Shown: positions 12,926 through 25,265, counted from the stretch's first letter. The stretch: 64,000 nt of DNA from Mercenaria mercenaria (GCF_021730395.1 NC_069373.1:46218501-46282500), one strand, 5' to 3'. The notes: generated from the sequence alone by a model not told the origin. A program made the numbers and translations.

Positions 12926-13070
12926 TTATTTCTTGATTTGGAACTTTTAAAATATTTTAGAAACAAAAAATCATATACTTATGTTCATAAAATGACCAAA
13001 CTTCAATTTGAAAGAAATATTTTTTTTAGCCAAATCTGGAGGCATATGCTGCTTTAGATATTTATTTCAG

Positions 13071-13120
13071 CGGCAAAAGACATCATGAAGAATCACCTTG
13101 CAGCAATGATAGTTTATGGT
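13071..13120 (+). other. possible small exon (weak)
   Basis: Bounded by a good acceptor (ATATTTATTTCAG) and donor (TTATG|GTATGT). Two frames are open across its 50 bp, one containing an ATG (MKNHLAAMIVY). Neither reading resembles WASH or any family I know. It could follow the 11857 donor. Without a phase-matched neighbour this is only a candidate. Confidence 0.2.
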
Positions 13121-13964
13121 ATGTACCTTAAATTGTTGAAATTATTTTTTCTTAAAAATACAAGAAAAAAGAAACGATTTATGTTCACCTTTGTGCTCAA
13201 GATCACTGAGAGCTCGCGTATAATATATAATTTCTCCGTATTCAAACGAAAACCGCGGAAAGTAAACAGGACATAGATTTTTATAACTAATGTTATTCAA
13301 AGTCATGCTTAAGTTAAACCAAGATACTGTTTCTGATCTTTTCATTAGCTCGATTATTCATAGAATATATAGAGCTATTGTACTCATCCATTCGTAGACA
13401 AAATTTGGTTAAGTTTTTTTTGTAGGTAAGCTGGTATCTTAGTGATCACTCGCGTGAATGGATTGAAACTTCACACGTTTATTCACTGTAATTAACTGCC
13501 ATTCAATGCACAGGTTCCATAACTCTAGTATATATTTTTTTGTAAAATTATGCCCCTTTTTTGAGACTAGGCAATTGTTGGTTAAGTTTTTCATGTAAGC
13601 TGGTATTTTAGTACCCATAGAAACTTTACACATTTGTTCACTGTAATGATCTGACATGCATTGTACATGTTCCATTACTCTATTTTGCATTAAAAATATG
13701 CCCCCTTTTCGACTTTTGTATTCATTCATTGAACTTCCTTTATTGGAAAGGCCGTTGAATAGTTGAGCTTGTTGTCATACGACAGCACATTTTTCACTTG
13801 TTTTAAATCCTTTCGTATTTTGTAGTTGGGTTTTAATTCAGCTTGTACTTTTATTCATATGTTTCCAAAGTCATAAAAAATTAAATAATTGTAAGTTTAC
13901 CTAAATAAAAACTCGTTTCAACTACTATACTTTCGAAATAATATATTCCAAACAGTAATATTAT

Positions 13965-15095
13965 CTTTGAATAAAATCATTGTTTGGAGTTTAGAATCGA
14001 AGAAATTATATCATGAGGGCACTGTTCGAGTGATATAATAATACGCACCTGGATGACATTCCAGAAAAAAAGCTCTGTTTGGGATATATTATTTGAATTT
14101 CTAAGACAAAATATTTCATGAAATTTGAAAGCGCTATTTCTTGATGCGTACAAGGCGCTAAGTATCACGTTGACGTGACGTCAACATAACATCGTTGTGA
14201 TGATAAAAGCATTGTTAGCCATATAAGAATACTGTTTACATCCTTGACGACGTCTGCCAAATGCTTTCCTGTTTTGTGTTGTTGCTTTTTTTTTTTTTTT
14301 GCTTTTTTTTTATTATTATTATTCTTTTTTTTTTGGCAGCGCACCAATAAATGACGTTATAATTGTGACATAACGGCGGCGATTTTGTTACACATTCTAA
14401 CACGATCCAATTCATATTAAACAAAGAAGACTGAAAACAGTGAATTATTATACATTCTAATAAGCCTGCCTCTGTTAAAACACTCTTACGCTAGAATGAC
14501 GTCACGTTAACGTGCGGCGACGTCAAAGTTTTTGTTGCGACAAAGAAAGAGCGCTTCTATATTGTATCTACTGTTTTAGATTAAGGGCATATTAGAATCG
14601 AAATAATTTATAGCAAAACCGTGTTTTAACACTATTTATACACTCGGGCGGTAATAATTTCACCCGGGCTGCACCCTCGTGATATTATTACGTCCGACTT
14701 ATAACCACCCATCGTGCATAATTAGTGATAAAACACACTTTTGCTATAAATTATTTCTTAAACATCCATTTTTCTGACGTCACAATTATTACGTCATAGC
14801 GTCAAACGGCATAGCGGCGCGCTGGAAAATAAATTGAAAACGGACAAATATTTAATGAATGCCGTCAAGGATGTACTTTAAAATCCTTGGTAACGTGTTA
14901 GAATCGAAATAATATATCTCATTAAGTAATTTGCTCTTGAATAAAACCATTGTGTCGTTAAGATGCGTATTAGATCTATCAGATCTACATCACTCGGGCT
15001 GCGCCCTCGTGATATAATTCCTTCGCATCTAAACTCCAAACAATGATTTATTCAGCGACAAATCACTAAGTGAGATATATTATTTCTTAATTAAC
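13965..15095. mobile_element. cluster of nested foldback elements
   Basis: Repeated inverted blocks: GAATCGAAGAAATTATATCA, TTAGAATCGAAATAATATAT, CACTCGGGCTGCGCCCTCGT, AACGTGTTAGAATCG and pieces with GACGTCACAATTATTACGTC. The same blocks recur at 29700-30560 and 43593-43980. Several copies are nested, so single boundaries are unclear. A T-rich tract at about 14287-14334 lies within it. No transposase frame. Confidence 0.65.
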
Positions 15096-15550
15096 GTCAC
15101 GCTTGCAGTCGTCTTTCTTTAATAGGAAAAACAAATCAGGTCATGTAAGAATAACCTCTTTGATGACTATATGCAGTTGCTTTCATTGCACAATAATGTC
15201 ACACTTTCAATCTTCTTTGTTTAATAGGAAAACAAATCTGGTCGTGTAACGTTATAGATAGCCTACAGAAGGGGCCAGTTTACGTTTTTGTGTAATAATT
15301 TTATGTAAAACTTTAAACACAGATAGGTAGATATTTCCTAACAGTATTTTTCCCGATTCAGAAAAAGTTACCCAACAGAAAATACATAACGTTACGCTAC
15401 AAACAATAAAATTAATCTGGAACTCGACGCTGTTGTTTAATTCCGTTAACGAACGTTTATTTCCTGCGCTTTGTTTAAGTACGTAACTTTAAGAGAAAAG
15501 TGATATGAAGAAAACCATTCGCTTTATCTAATTTATTCTGTTATTTGAAG
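15096..15550. repeat. interspersed-repeat remnants
   Basis: Contains two CTTTNTTTAATAGGAAAA segments (15113 and 15213) as in the foldback cluster. A stretch near 15430-15482 (CTGCGCTTTGTTTAAGTACG) is inverted relative to 44250-44290 in the 44-kb hairpin element. No gene seen. Confidence 0.45.
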
Positions 15551-16240
15551 AATATGGCATGCAATAAAAATAATGTATTACTGATCGAAATATCCAGCCC
15601 TTGAGTAACTGTTTAGCGGAAGCTCGTTAATGTCTGCAACTACAGCTAAGGACAGATCCAGATTTTAATCGCATGACCAATCATAAGACCAATTATGAAT
15701 TATAATAAAATCTGTAACAAGATCTTTTGGTAGCATAGAGTGCAACCAAGCAATATAACTCGGTTTAGTTGAGTCTGTTCATGAGAGAAGGCCCCTAACA
15801 CCCGCTTAAGCGGAATTCTATCACACAGATATTGAATGGACTCCATGATGCCAAACAACAAGAAAATATAACAACAATAATAAGTCAAGAAAAACAAAAT
15901 TATTTCTCTGTTTCTCCGAAAAAAATAATGTTTATTCAATCCAGCACATGCTTGTTTGTTTTTGCCAGGACTGGTAATGAGGAACATTGAAGTAGCGAAG
16001 ACTGTAGAAGTGGATGAATCCTGCACAATGATTCGTAATATACGTTTATTGGCTTCTATCATTTAAACGTTTGCAGTAATATTTTAAACCTCTTCTTATT
16101 CTAAAGGTTTAAATATTTCGTATTTCTTTGAGCCAAAACGTTAAAGGTAAATTTAGTTCATCAACTATTCGACCGGTAAGTCTCCCTGTGTGATTGCTGT
16201 TACAGCTTAGACATAACTTTTGACAAACGTATCATACAGC
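15551..16240. other. no supported gene
   Basis: A 120-residue open frame on the - strand (15700-16062) is the only sizeable frame. It has one hydrophobic run but no signature, no splice support and low-complexity codon use, so I do not call it. Confidence 0.4.
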
Positions 16241-16251
16241 TTCAGCATGCG

Positions 16252-16325
16252 TTTATATATAGAGAGAGATATAGAGCGTTTATATAGAGTGTTATATATA
16301 TATAGAGAGAGAGAGAGCGTTTATA
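16252..16325. repeat. GA/TA microsatellite
   Basis: Alternating TATATA and GAGAGA runs with a repeated 'AGAGCGTTTATAT' motif at about 16272 and 16315. Confidence 0.8.
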
Positions 16326-16689
16326 TTTACCACAGGCGAATCTACGAGAGAGCAGACTCGAAACCACCCACTCTCTGTTATTGATGCAACATATAACTTT
16401 TCTCGGATGAGAAGTTATTGAAGAATTGGAATTGGCATGGATTTTCATCAAGTTTAAAGTTGGCATCATATCAAACTAACTTGATGCTTGTTTCGATCCT
16501 AGATCCATCTCTGTTTATTTGAAAAGAATAAATATGGAGTGAAACAAATCGCTAAATAACGTTTTTCATTCAGCAACTGTAAACATTGTGTATCTGGATC
16601 CATTATACCAGATTTCATCAACAGCATGGAACTACATTTTGGACTTCTTCACATGTAACACTGAGTAGTCACTTCCTGTATGGTGTAAT

Positions 16690-17060
16690 CAGTCCTTGAG
16701 ACAAAGTGCAGTGTTAAAGAATCATAACTCTACCTTACCTAGTTTTTGAATTATCTCCCTTTATGATGCAAAATAAGGCTTGTCCGGAGCATTACTTGAA
16801 AAGTATTAGTGGCATTTCATTGAAACTTCACAAAATGATAGAGGCCATTGACCGGAAGTGCAGTGTCAAAGAACCATAACTTTACTTTACCTAGTTTTTT
16901 AATTATCTCCCTTTATTATACAAAATAAGGCTTGTCCAGAGCATTACTTGAAAATATTAATGGCATTCATTGAAACTTCACAAAATGATAGAGGCCATTG
17001 ACGGGAAGTGCAGTGTCAAAAAACCATAACTACCTTACTTAGTTTTTGAATTATCTCCTT
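16690..17060. repeat. tandem repeat, period about 150 bp
   Basis: Three consecutive units share AAGTGCAGTGT, CATAACT, TTACCTAGTTTTTGAATTAT and GCTTGTCCGGAGCATTACTT. The GTGCAGTG landmarks at 16706, 16858 and 17008 give steps of 152 and 150 bp. Decayed related sequence continues to about 17520. Confidence 0.75.
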
Positions 17061-18318
17061 TTATTCAATTTTCTTCTTTTTATTATCTCCATTTTTTGTT
17101 TGTTTCTAATACGTTATTCCCCATATTGGGACAAGCACATGCATCGGGGAGCATCATTCGGTTTCACCGATTCCTCGTGTATGCCTGTTTTCACAATTTT
17201 GAAACTTGAAAAAGTAACAGTTCTTTAATACAACAATAATCAAAAGGTGTTATACGTATCAACAGTATAGTGGTCATTGAACTTGGTGGAATGTTATATC
17301 AGTAATTTTGTCATTTTCAACGATTGAACTTGGTAGAATGTGATATCAGTAATTTTGTCATTTTGTTTCTTATTATACAACGATGAAATGGAATGTTATT
17401 ATTGGAACACAAGCAGCAAGCAAGCGGCGGCATCAACAAAGTTATCTGCTTTTTAACTGGAGCTGTTCTTATCCAATGTTCACCTAACTTGGTCACAATA
17501 TTTATGGGCATGATCATGACCAGCTGGATCCTCCAAGTCTCCCTTTAGTTTTGGCTCTTGATTTACTAAGAAATGGAAAAAAAAATGACAGTAACCATTC
17601 TCTGACTTGAGCAGTTTTTATCCTTATGTCCACTACACTGAGGCACAGTTTTTTTGGCATGATATGTTAGCTAAGTTCTGTAACCATCCACATTTCCAGT
17701 GGCTTTTGAGTTACAATCCTTGCATTACTAAAAATTGTAAAAAAGATGATAGTGTGACATGGTACTAAACTTGAATCTGTGGTACATTTCACTGACATTT
17801 TGGTGACATTACAGGTAAATGGTTTCAATGCATTCGCGGCATTTTCAACAAATCTTCACAAGCCAATCAAAGTTGTCCATTAATAAGTGACTGCATCCTT
17901 TTCAATATTGACACCGAATGATGAGGAATATTATTATTTCAGAAGTTAAATTTCTAACTATCTTATCACAGGAATAGATCTTTATTGATCACAGTCCTGC
18001 ATCATCATCATACCTACTAATTCAGTTTTAGCTAGTATTTTGCTTAATTGCTTGAATTTTCAGTTTGGCAGGCCTAAAATAGAACTTAGATTGGCTGAAA
18101 CTACTCCCAGTAGTAACTAAGAGTGCACATGCTCACTGAATAAACGAAATAAATAAATCTTGGGTTTGTCTCGGGGATTTAAACAAACCTTGATGATTGA
18201 GAATGAGATTTGATAATTAGCTTATTGACCTTGAACTTTAACTGATTTCTTGAAAATACTTAAATAGATGTTTTAGGCAGACAAATATTATAAGTTCTTT
18301 CCTTCTATTTGTTTTATT
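17061..18318. other. no gene recognised; decayed repeat
   Basis: Diverged pieces of the 16.7-kb repeat (TTGAACTTGGTAGAATGTGA duplicated near 17278 and 17325) fade into unique AT-rich DNA. No exon encoding conserved WASH segments could be read here. Confidence 0.4.
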
Positions 18319-19652
18319 AGCTCACCTGTCACATAGTAACAGGGTGAGCTTTGTCCGTCGTCCGTCCGTCCACAATTTCTTGTGCACAAAATAGAGACCA
18401 CATTTTGCAATCAATTTTAATAAAACTTGCACACAACTTGTATTGGCATAATATGTCGGTTCCTTTCGAAAACTGGCCAGATCTCATCATGAGTTCTAGA
18501 GTTATGGCCCCTTAAAGGGCCAAAATTTGCTATTTTTGGCTTGTGAACACGATAGAGACAATATTTTGCAATTGATTTTAATTAAACTTGCACACAACTT
18601 GTATTGGCAAAATATCTTGGTTCGTTTCGAAAACTGGCCAGATCCCCTCATGGGTTTCAGAGTTATGGCCCCTTAAAGGGCCAAAATTTGCTATTTTTGG
18701 CTTGTGAACACGATAGAGACCACATTTTGCAATTGATTTTAATTAAACTTGCACACAACTTGTATTGGCATAATATCTCGATTCCTTTCGAAAACTGGCC
18801 AGATCCCATCATGGGTTCTAGAGTTATGGCCCCTTAAAGGGCCAAAAATTGCTATATAGAGACTTCATTTATGGTTTGATTTGATACAGACTTGCAAAAT
18901 ATCTTTAACAACAATAGATCCTGGATTCCATATGAATCCGGCAGATCCAATCATAGGTTCCGGAGTTACAGTCCCTGATTGATCCCTGAAAGAGCCAAAA
19001 TTTGTTAATTTTACCTTGTGAACACGATAGAAGTAACATTTTACATTGGATTTTAACTACACTTACAACGTAAGTCACAATAATATCTCGATTCCTTTCG
19101 AAAACCGGCTAGATTCCATCATGGGATCTAGAGTTGCTGCCCCTAAATGGGGAAAAAATTTCTATATTGGCCCTTTCAGCCATATAGAGGTTTTATTTAT
19201 GCTTTGATTTGATATCAAAGAATAAGCTTGTTTACGCTCTAGGGGCACATTTTTGATTCTATCTTCATAAAACTTGGTCAGAATGTTTCATAAAGTCTTG
19301 GATGATTTCAAATCTGGGTCACGTTGGGTCAAAAACTAGGCCACTAGGTCAAATCAAAGGAAAAGCTTGTATGCACTCTTGAGGCCACTGTTTTGCTCCA
19401 GTCTTCCCGAAACTTTGTCAAAATGTTTGTTTTCATGAAATCTTGGACAAGTTCGAATCTGGGTCATGTGGGGTAAAAAATTAGGTCACTAGGTCAAATC
19501 AAAGAAAATGCTTGTGTACCCTCTAGAGGCCACATTTTTGGTTCAATCTTGATGAAAATTGGTCAGAATATTTGTCTCCATGAAATCACTAGGTAAAACA
19601 TGTTTACACTGTTATAGTATGTTACTCAGGTGAGCGACCTAGGGCCCTCTTG
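18319..19652. mobile_element. AGCTCACCTG-type interspersed element with internal 161-bp repeats
   Basis: Begins AGCTCACCTGTCACATAGTA and closes ACTCAGGTGAGCGACCTAGG, so the ends are inverted (CTCACCTG/CAGGTGAG). Inside, 'ATAGAGACCACATTTTGCAA' units step by 161 bp (18391, 18552, 18713) and then decay. A second repeat type (GGTCACTAGGTCAAATCAAA) fills 19200-19600. No protein frame. It ends 28 bp before the WASH splice acceptor. Type is known from bivalve genomes by general familiarity; the precise family is not assigned. Confidence 0.65.
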
Positions 19653-19680
19653 TATAAATTTTTGTTTTATTCTTTTATAG

Positions 19681-20138
19681 GTCCCCCTCCGCCAGATGCA
19701 CCACCACCCCCACCCCCTGGTGGAGCACCTCCTCCACCACCGCCTCCTAGTGCTGATATTCCAGCAGAAGTCACGGGGGATGGAGGTCGCTCAAGTTTGA
19801 TGGATGCCATAAGAAAAGCTGGAGGAAGTAAAGGGGCGGGGCTTAAGAATGCAAAGGACAAAAGCGATGAAAGAAAGAAGAAGAAAAAGGAAGAAAAACA
19901 GAGCTCCGGTGGTGCTAGTAAAGGGGGCGGAGATTTAATGGGTGATCTATTTGCTAAGTTGACTATGAGAAGAAAAGGTATATCTGGATCGGGTAAACCA
20001 GGAGAAGGGGGAGGGGGAAGTGAAAAGAGCGAGGGGGTAGGAGGGGCAATGGACAAAATTTCTTCAATGATTCCAGCGCCTCCAAAACCTCCAGAAAGTG
20101 AGGCAACAGCCGCAGATAACGAGGACGATTGGGAATAA
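19681..20138 (+). CDS. WASHC1: WASH complex subunit 1 (WASHC1), last coding exon
   Basis: The acceptor TTCTTTTATAG ends at 19680 and the exon enters with two bases of a split codon. It encodes about 151 residues to TAA 20136-20138. In order: a polyproline run with Gly (PPPPDAPPPPPPGG), a WH2 motif RSSLMDAIRKAGG, a Lys-rich linker (KKKKKEEKQ), the highly WASH-specific GDLMGDLFAKLTMRRKGISG, then Pro-rich sequence and the acidic tail ending NEDDWE. This matches the WASH VCA end, which activates Arp2/3 for branched actin on endosomes within the WASH complex. The spacing and end residues match the family, so I am confident of the identity. Upstream exons (about two thirds of the protein) are not recognised before it in the window. 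Confidence 0.93.
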
Positions 20139-20573
20139 GTCATGAAAAAATTAGACCAAAGTGATAACTTGTGCAATATGTGATATACATGTATGTTTGT
20201 TTTGTAATAATACACTCTGACATCACATCAACCTACTTTAAGAAAAGAAACAGTGCTACCTTATTTAATCTACAATTTTACGTATAATGTACATGTATGT
20301 TCGAAGCAAAATGTTAAAGGTATACAGATCAAGCAGTATTTGATTAATCCCGAAAAACATTCAGAATCATTTGTACACTGCATGGCATAAGTGAGACAGT
20401 TTCATCTTCTCATGAAATTATTTAACAAGAAGTATATCTTCTTTTTTGTGTTTAAATTAATTAAAGTATGCTTTTGCAATATATTATTACTTAATTGACA
20501 CCTGCCGATTTATGAAATACTAGTTTGTAATGTTGCCTTTTACATGTATGCTCATTTGAAGAGTCAGTGTTGG
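20139..20573 (+). other. probable 3' UTR of WASHC1
   Basis: AT-rich sequence after the stop. An ATTAAA at 20460-20465 is a possible variant poly(A) signal. No other feature seen. Confidence 0.35.
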
Positions 20574-20672
20574 CCTTTGATACTAGAGTTTTGAATTGGT
20601 CAAAATGCTAGAGTTTGTGGTCGGTCAAAATACTAGAGTTTGGAATGGTCAAAATACGAGGGTTGATTCATG
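20574..20672. repeat. short tandem repeat, ~26 bp x 3
   Basis: TACTAGAGTTTTGAATTGGTC, then CTAGAGTTTGTGGTCGGTC, then CTAGAGTTTGGAATGGTC, each followed by AAAAT(A/G)C. A related inverted piece (ACAAGGGTTGATCC on the opposite strand) lies near 21200, so the array may be one end of a larger unresolved element. Confidence 0.5.
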
Positions 20673-21552
20673 TTGTAAGCTAAATCAGTTATGATTTCAC
20701 GCGTAAATGTTAATTCCTAGGGCTGATTCGTTTTAATAACTCAGACCTTCAAAGTTCACCCTGGACGATATGCCACCACAGGCAAAAACAGCATTTCTTT
20801 GTTAAACAGAAAAAAACAACTAACCAATGACTATCGCCAATGAACGTTAAAATAGCGCACCAAATCTCATGAAATTATAATGATGTGAAATTATGTCTTT
20901 TAGCAATCAAACATGAAAAGTAAAGTGACATTCTTGCAGATTAAAGTCCTCTGTGTAGTGCAAAGGCTTGTCATTGCTGAGTGATAAAAATATCCTTTTT
21001 TGATGTCAATGAGGTCAGTGACGTGCAGTGATCATCATTACCATGCTTTCTGTGCATGTCGATAACTCGTTAAGTAAGCAGTAATTTCTTATATTATTTT
21101 TAGAAAATATTGTGAATAGATCAAGGTACATGGACAGGATTTTTTGTTGTTTTCTTTCATTAACATTTTTTTGGCTTCAGTGGCATTACTTTTGGATCAA
21201 CCCTTGTACTTGAAATTGGTCAATATGTCTGCATTCGTTAATCAGCACAAAAAAAAGCCTGGAAATTGATTTACCAGTAATCTTAATTAAGATATTGTAA
21301 ACATGAATATTTTGTTTAACATAACTCCTATGAGTAGGCAATTTTACTTAGAAGTTAGATCATGACATTGCATGGGAAAACTGTTCTATGAACTTTTTTT
21401 TTGGTCATGTAATTGTATTTTCAGTAAGATAAGTATATATAACAGATTAATTAAAGGTCCATAAACCTCATAATTTCTGTGAAAAAAAGCACAGATCAAA
21501 AATGTGTCCAAATAGAGAATATGCATATTTTCTTAGAAAAGCACACTTTTCA

Positions 21553-21767
21553 ATACTGTGAAATCATTTAAATTCGTTGGCATGAAATTTCGCGCAAACG
21601 TAAAAAAGGACTGTTTCGCGCGGGCTTTAATTCGCGCATTTTCAGTTTATAAATGAAAAAATAAAGTAAAAAAACAATAATAACACGGTCTTAAATTCGC
21701 GCATCAGTTCTAGCATGAAATATGCGAAAATTCGTCCTATGCGAATAAAAATGATTTCACAGTATTA
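21553..21767. mobile_element. MITE with ACTGTGAAATCATTT ends
   Basis: Left AATACTGTGAAATCATTTAA and right AAATGATTTCACAGTATT are inverted repeats. The body alternates CGCGCAAACG and TTCGCGCATTTT motifs. It is non-coding. A diverged relative lies at 22247-22463. Confidence 0.75.
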
Positions 21768-21999
21768 CACTTGACCTTATACAGTCAGAACTGTAATTGA
21801 CTTTGTCGTCGTTTTTTAAAACTGTTTTTTTTGTATCATTTAGTGACGCTATTGAAAGACTGGAAATTCCTGGATAGCCATCTTTCATTTTACCTTAATG
21901 GAATTTGATACCTAATCTTGTTATAAAATGATGGAACATATTCAAATACATCTAATCTGGAATTGCTGGAAGGTTAAATTATGGAAAAATACACATTCG

Positions 22000-22150
22000 T
22001 TGACAGCGAGTCAATGTTAAAAAAAAAAAAATAATAATAAAACGTTTAACGTTTCTTTGAACTGGGTCTTTTGTTACAGGTCGGCTGATTTTCAAAATGT
22101 GTGCCACCCCCCCTCCCCACCCCCAAATCTGAAAATGCTTCCTACGTGAC
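22000..22150 (-). repeat. interspersed repeat with C-rich tract
   Basis: TTGACAGCGAGTCAATGTTA, then GGTCGGCTGATTTTCAAAAT, then an interrupted C tract at 22107-22127 and AAATCTGAAAATGCTTCCTA. The same order occurs inverted at 43175-43275, where the tract is 31 uninterrupted G. Confidence 0.65.
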
Positions 22151-22246
22151 TGTGTCATAATTTACATTTCAACAGTTTTATGGTTATTTACAGAATGATG
22201 TTTAGTTGTCAGAGAGCACTATATACCATTTCAGCTTGTTTTGATA

Positions 22247-22463
22247 CACTGTAAAAATCATTTTAATTTCATGAACGTGAAATTTTATGGTTGCGACCAC
22301 AGTGGATATTTTATCAGGATATGAATTCATGGATTTTAAATTTTTCAGCAGTAAACAAATGAAAATGTTACTTGTTCATTGGAATTTTTAAAATTACATG
22401 GGTTAACTCAATCATGAAATTCAAGAAAATTAGTCCCCCATGAATGGTAATGATTTCACAGTG
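22247..22463. mobile_element. MITE with ACACTGTAAAAATCATTTT ends
   Basis: The left end ACACTGTAAAAATCATTTT is inverted against AATGATTTCACAGTGT on the right. AT-rich non-coding body. Diverged relative of the 21553 element. Confidence 0.65.
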
Positions 22464-22759
22464 TCGCTGCATAATTTCTATGGTTTCCATTTATTTAAGT
22501 TAGAATCTGCGTTTTAGTATTCTTGGTCTATTATTTAGCATATTTCTGAAAAATGACATATTACCTATAGAAGAAGAAAAGCTTAATTCAAACATGATAA
22601 AAAAATGATTAACCACCATCGGTTGGGAAAACACGTAAAACAGCGAACCTGCTAACAACATCTGTATCTTTGGCATATTTTGTATATGCTGGAATGAGGA
22701 ATACTTGAGATGAAAGAGCAGTTTCAAATTTGGCAATTTTCATCATTTTAATGAAATTT

Positions 22760-22994
22760 GAGCCATGCCATGAGAAAACCAACATAGTGGCTTTGTGACC
22801 AGCATGGATCCAGACCAGCCTGCGCATCCGCTCAGTCTGGTCAGGATCCATGCTGTTCGCTTTCAAAGACTATTGTAATTAGAGAAACCAATAGCGACCA
22901 GCATGGATCCTGACCAGACTGCGCGGATGCGCAGGCTGGTCTGGATCCATGCTGGTCGCAAACCCACTATGTTGGTTTTTTCGTGGCACGGCTC
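22760..22994. mobile_element. MITE family A, copy 1
   Basis: Near-perfect palindrome of 235 bp. Ends GAGCCATGCCATGAGAAAAC / TTTTTCGTGGCACGGCTC. Arms contain GACCAGCATGGATCC and GCGCATCCGCTCAGTCTGG, with a short loop near 22865-22890. Six copies of this family are in the window. Confidence 0.92.
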
Positions 22995-23515
22995 ATTTAA
23001 CTTGCTTCAGAAATATTTTATTTTGTTGATTTGACAACACATTTTGAGATAATCAGATTTGGCTTCCTTTGTTGATGAGGAAATGTATATGTATATGCAG
23101 GGGACACAAGATGTACATTTTGTTTTTGTTCACACATTCCAGTTGCTTACATATATATTCATGCTGTTGATTTTCAAAAAAAGGCAAATACCTTAAAAAA
23201 TACTCGGTTTGGACACAATTCAGTTGTATTCAACTTTTGAAACTGAATTCCAACATTCATTTTATCTGTTGAAATAGATAAGATAATTTAAAACGCATAT
23301 TTTCCTTCATATTTCATTCGATTTCATTGGAATTTCCCTCTTTGTAATGTATCAATACATATGATATGATTTAATTGATGAATATACATTAATATTTTTG
23401 ATCATTCAAATATTGACAAAAAATAATTTTATGTTTATTAGGCTGAGTACTCACCTGAAAATATATGGTTGTGTTAAAGGCCGAAAACCTCTGATTTTCA
23501 ACCCATTAACCTTTA

Positions 23516-23667
23516 GCCTACTAAATTTCTGAAATGGACTAGTCCATCATTCAGTTTGGGCAGCACCATTTATTATTTGTGGGGGTTGTTGATTGAAAAT
23601 TTACTGACTGAATAGTGAACAGTGCAGACCATGCTGAATCACTTGCCGCTAGCGGGCTAGAGGTTAA
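23516..23667. mobile_element. MITE family B, copy 2 (internally shortened)
   Basis: Ends TTAACCTTTAGCCTACTAAA and AGCGGGCTAGAGGTTAA match the 11975-12187 copy. The core GAACAGTGCAGACCATG is kept, while most of the right arm is missing. Confidence 0.7.
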
Positions 23668-23819
23668 TGTCTCGATTGTTTGAAAGAGGATATGTTTGTT
23701 ACTGTGATACACAAAGTTATGGACCTATGTATGAAGTTAACTTGTTTACGATATGGTAATTGAATGATGTATAGATTTTATTAAAACAAATCAGAGATTT
23801 ATGAGAACTTCTGTTTTTC

Positions 23820-24590
23820 TAGCTTACCAGAAGGAGATACATGCTCAAGGTGAGCTATAATGACATGGAAATCCATTTCCAGTCAATACCTTGAGAACCA
23901 TTTGACCCAGAACCTTAAAACTTAATAGGGTGATAGGACAGAGTATATGACTCCTATTGTTTTTGGGGTCACTCCGTCAAAGGTCAAGATCACAGGGGGC
24001 CATCTGCCTGTCACATTTCATTTTCAATCAATAACTAGAGAACCTAGAACTTTCAAATTTCATTGACCAATAGGGCTTACAAAGTAGATGACCCCTATTA
24101 TTTTTGGGGTTACTCAGTTAAAGGTCAAGGTCACAGGAGCCTGAAGATGGAAAACCGTTTTTGATCTATATCTTGAGAACCACCTTACCAAGAATGTTGA
24201 AACTTCATAGGATAAATGGAAAGACAGAGTAGATGACCCCTATTTTGGGTCACTTGATCAAAGTTCAAGGTCAAACGGGCAAGAAACTGGAAAACCGTTT
24301 ATCAATAACTTGAGAACCATTTGACCCAGAACCTTCAAACTTCATAGGGTGATAGGACTTACAGAGTTGATGACCCTTAGATTTTGTTGTCACTTGAGCC
24401 AAGGTCAAGGTCACAGGGGCCTGAACACGGAAAAGTCTTCATGATCAGTAACTTCAGAACCACTTGGCCCAGAATGTTGAAACTTCATAGAATGATTGGA
24501 CATGCTGAGTAGATAATCCCTATTGCAGCCAACCATCGGTGTCTCTTGGACTTTTGCTCCTGTCTTCTGTTTACTTGTAACCTGTTACTA
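23820..24590. repeat. interspersed element with ~140-bp internal repeats
   Basis: Repeated segments: TTGAGAACCATTTGACCCAG, AACTTCATAGGGTGATAGGA, GATGACCCCTATT and GGTCAAGGTCACAGG, about five times with drift. It starts at AGCTTACCAGAAGGAG and GGTGAGCTATAATGAC, so it is probably the same general class as the 18319 element. No coding frame. Confidence 0.65.
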
Positions 24591-24879
24591 CTATGCATTT
24601 GGGGAGATGTTCGCTTTTCTCCAAAAGCATCTAGTTTAACCAAGTTATCCACAATTTCTTACTTTTGTAGAAACAAGCACTGGTCATTAGTGAAGATAGC
24701 AATATATTTTTGGGACATTACCAAGCTTGATTAATATAGGTTGTAAGAACTTTCTCTTGAGTTCATGTTAAATAAGTCTGATTCAAAGTATGAAGTACAG
24801 ATGCATAGTTCACTTACACATGAATATGTATGAAGTCCCTGCTAATGTTTTCATTAAAGCATCTGTGATGAATAGATGA

Positions 24880-25035
24880 GTCATAGGGTGAGAAAAATGT
24901 GCAGTCAGTCCGGGGCTCAAACACGGAACCCCTCGCTTAAAGGCCAAATGCTCTACCAACTGAGCTACTGGGCTACCTACACATTTTCTTCGTGATTTAA
25001 TATTCAAGTCCTATACTGCGACAGATGTACACTGG
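24880..25035 (-). repeat. tRNA-like interspersed repeat
   Basis: On the - strand: AGTAGCTCAGTTGGTAGAGC (box A) and CCGTGTTTGAGCCCCGG (box B, degenerate), followed by ACTGCACATTTTTCTCACC. Outside the tRNA part are TTTAATATTCAAGTCCT and CTGCGACA, which recur at 41180-41340 and 41440-41610. It is therefore an interspersed repeat, not a single tRNA gene. Confidence 0.7.
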
Positions 25036-25265
25036 GTCTGAAGGAGACTTGTGACAAAATATCTTGGTGTTTCAAATAAACTGATTTTGTCTAAATAAAT
25101 ATTATTTTTCGTTTTTGTCATGTAATTCTAAACAGAAACAGTCAACTTAAGTAAAATTTTGTTTTGTTTATTTGAAAAATTATGAGTACTGACTTTTAAA
25201 CAGATTGGGTACTTTAATTATAACCCCCACCCCACAAAACGAGCTTTGGTGTGGGGAGACTACTG

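Noticed and set aside
15700-16062. 120-residue - strand frame
   Set aside because: No recognisable domain, no splice partners, and mixed hydrophobic/Ser composition; likely chance.
19667-20215. 182-residue Gly/Pro-rich open frame antisense to the WASH exon
   Set aside because: It is the shadow of the proline- and lysine-rich WASH sequence; no domain and no splice or start support.
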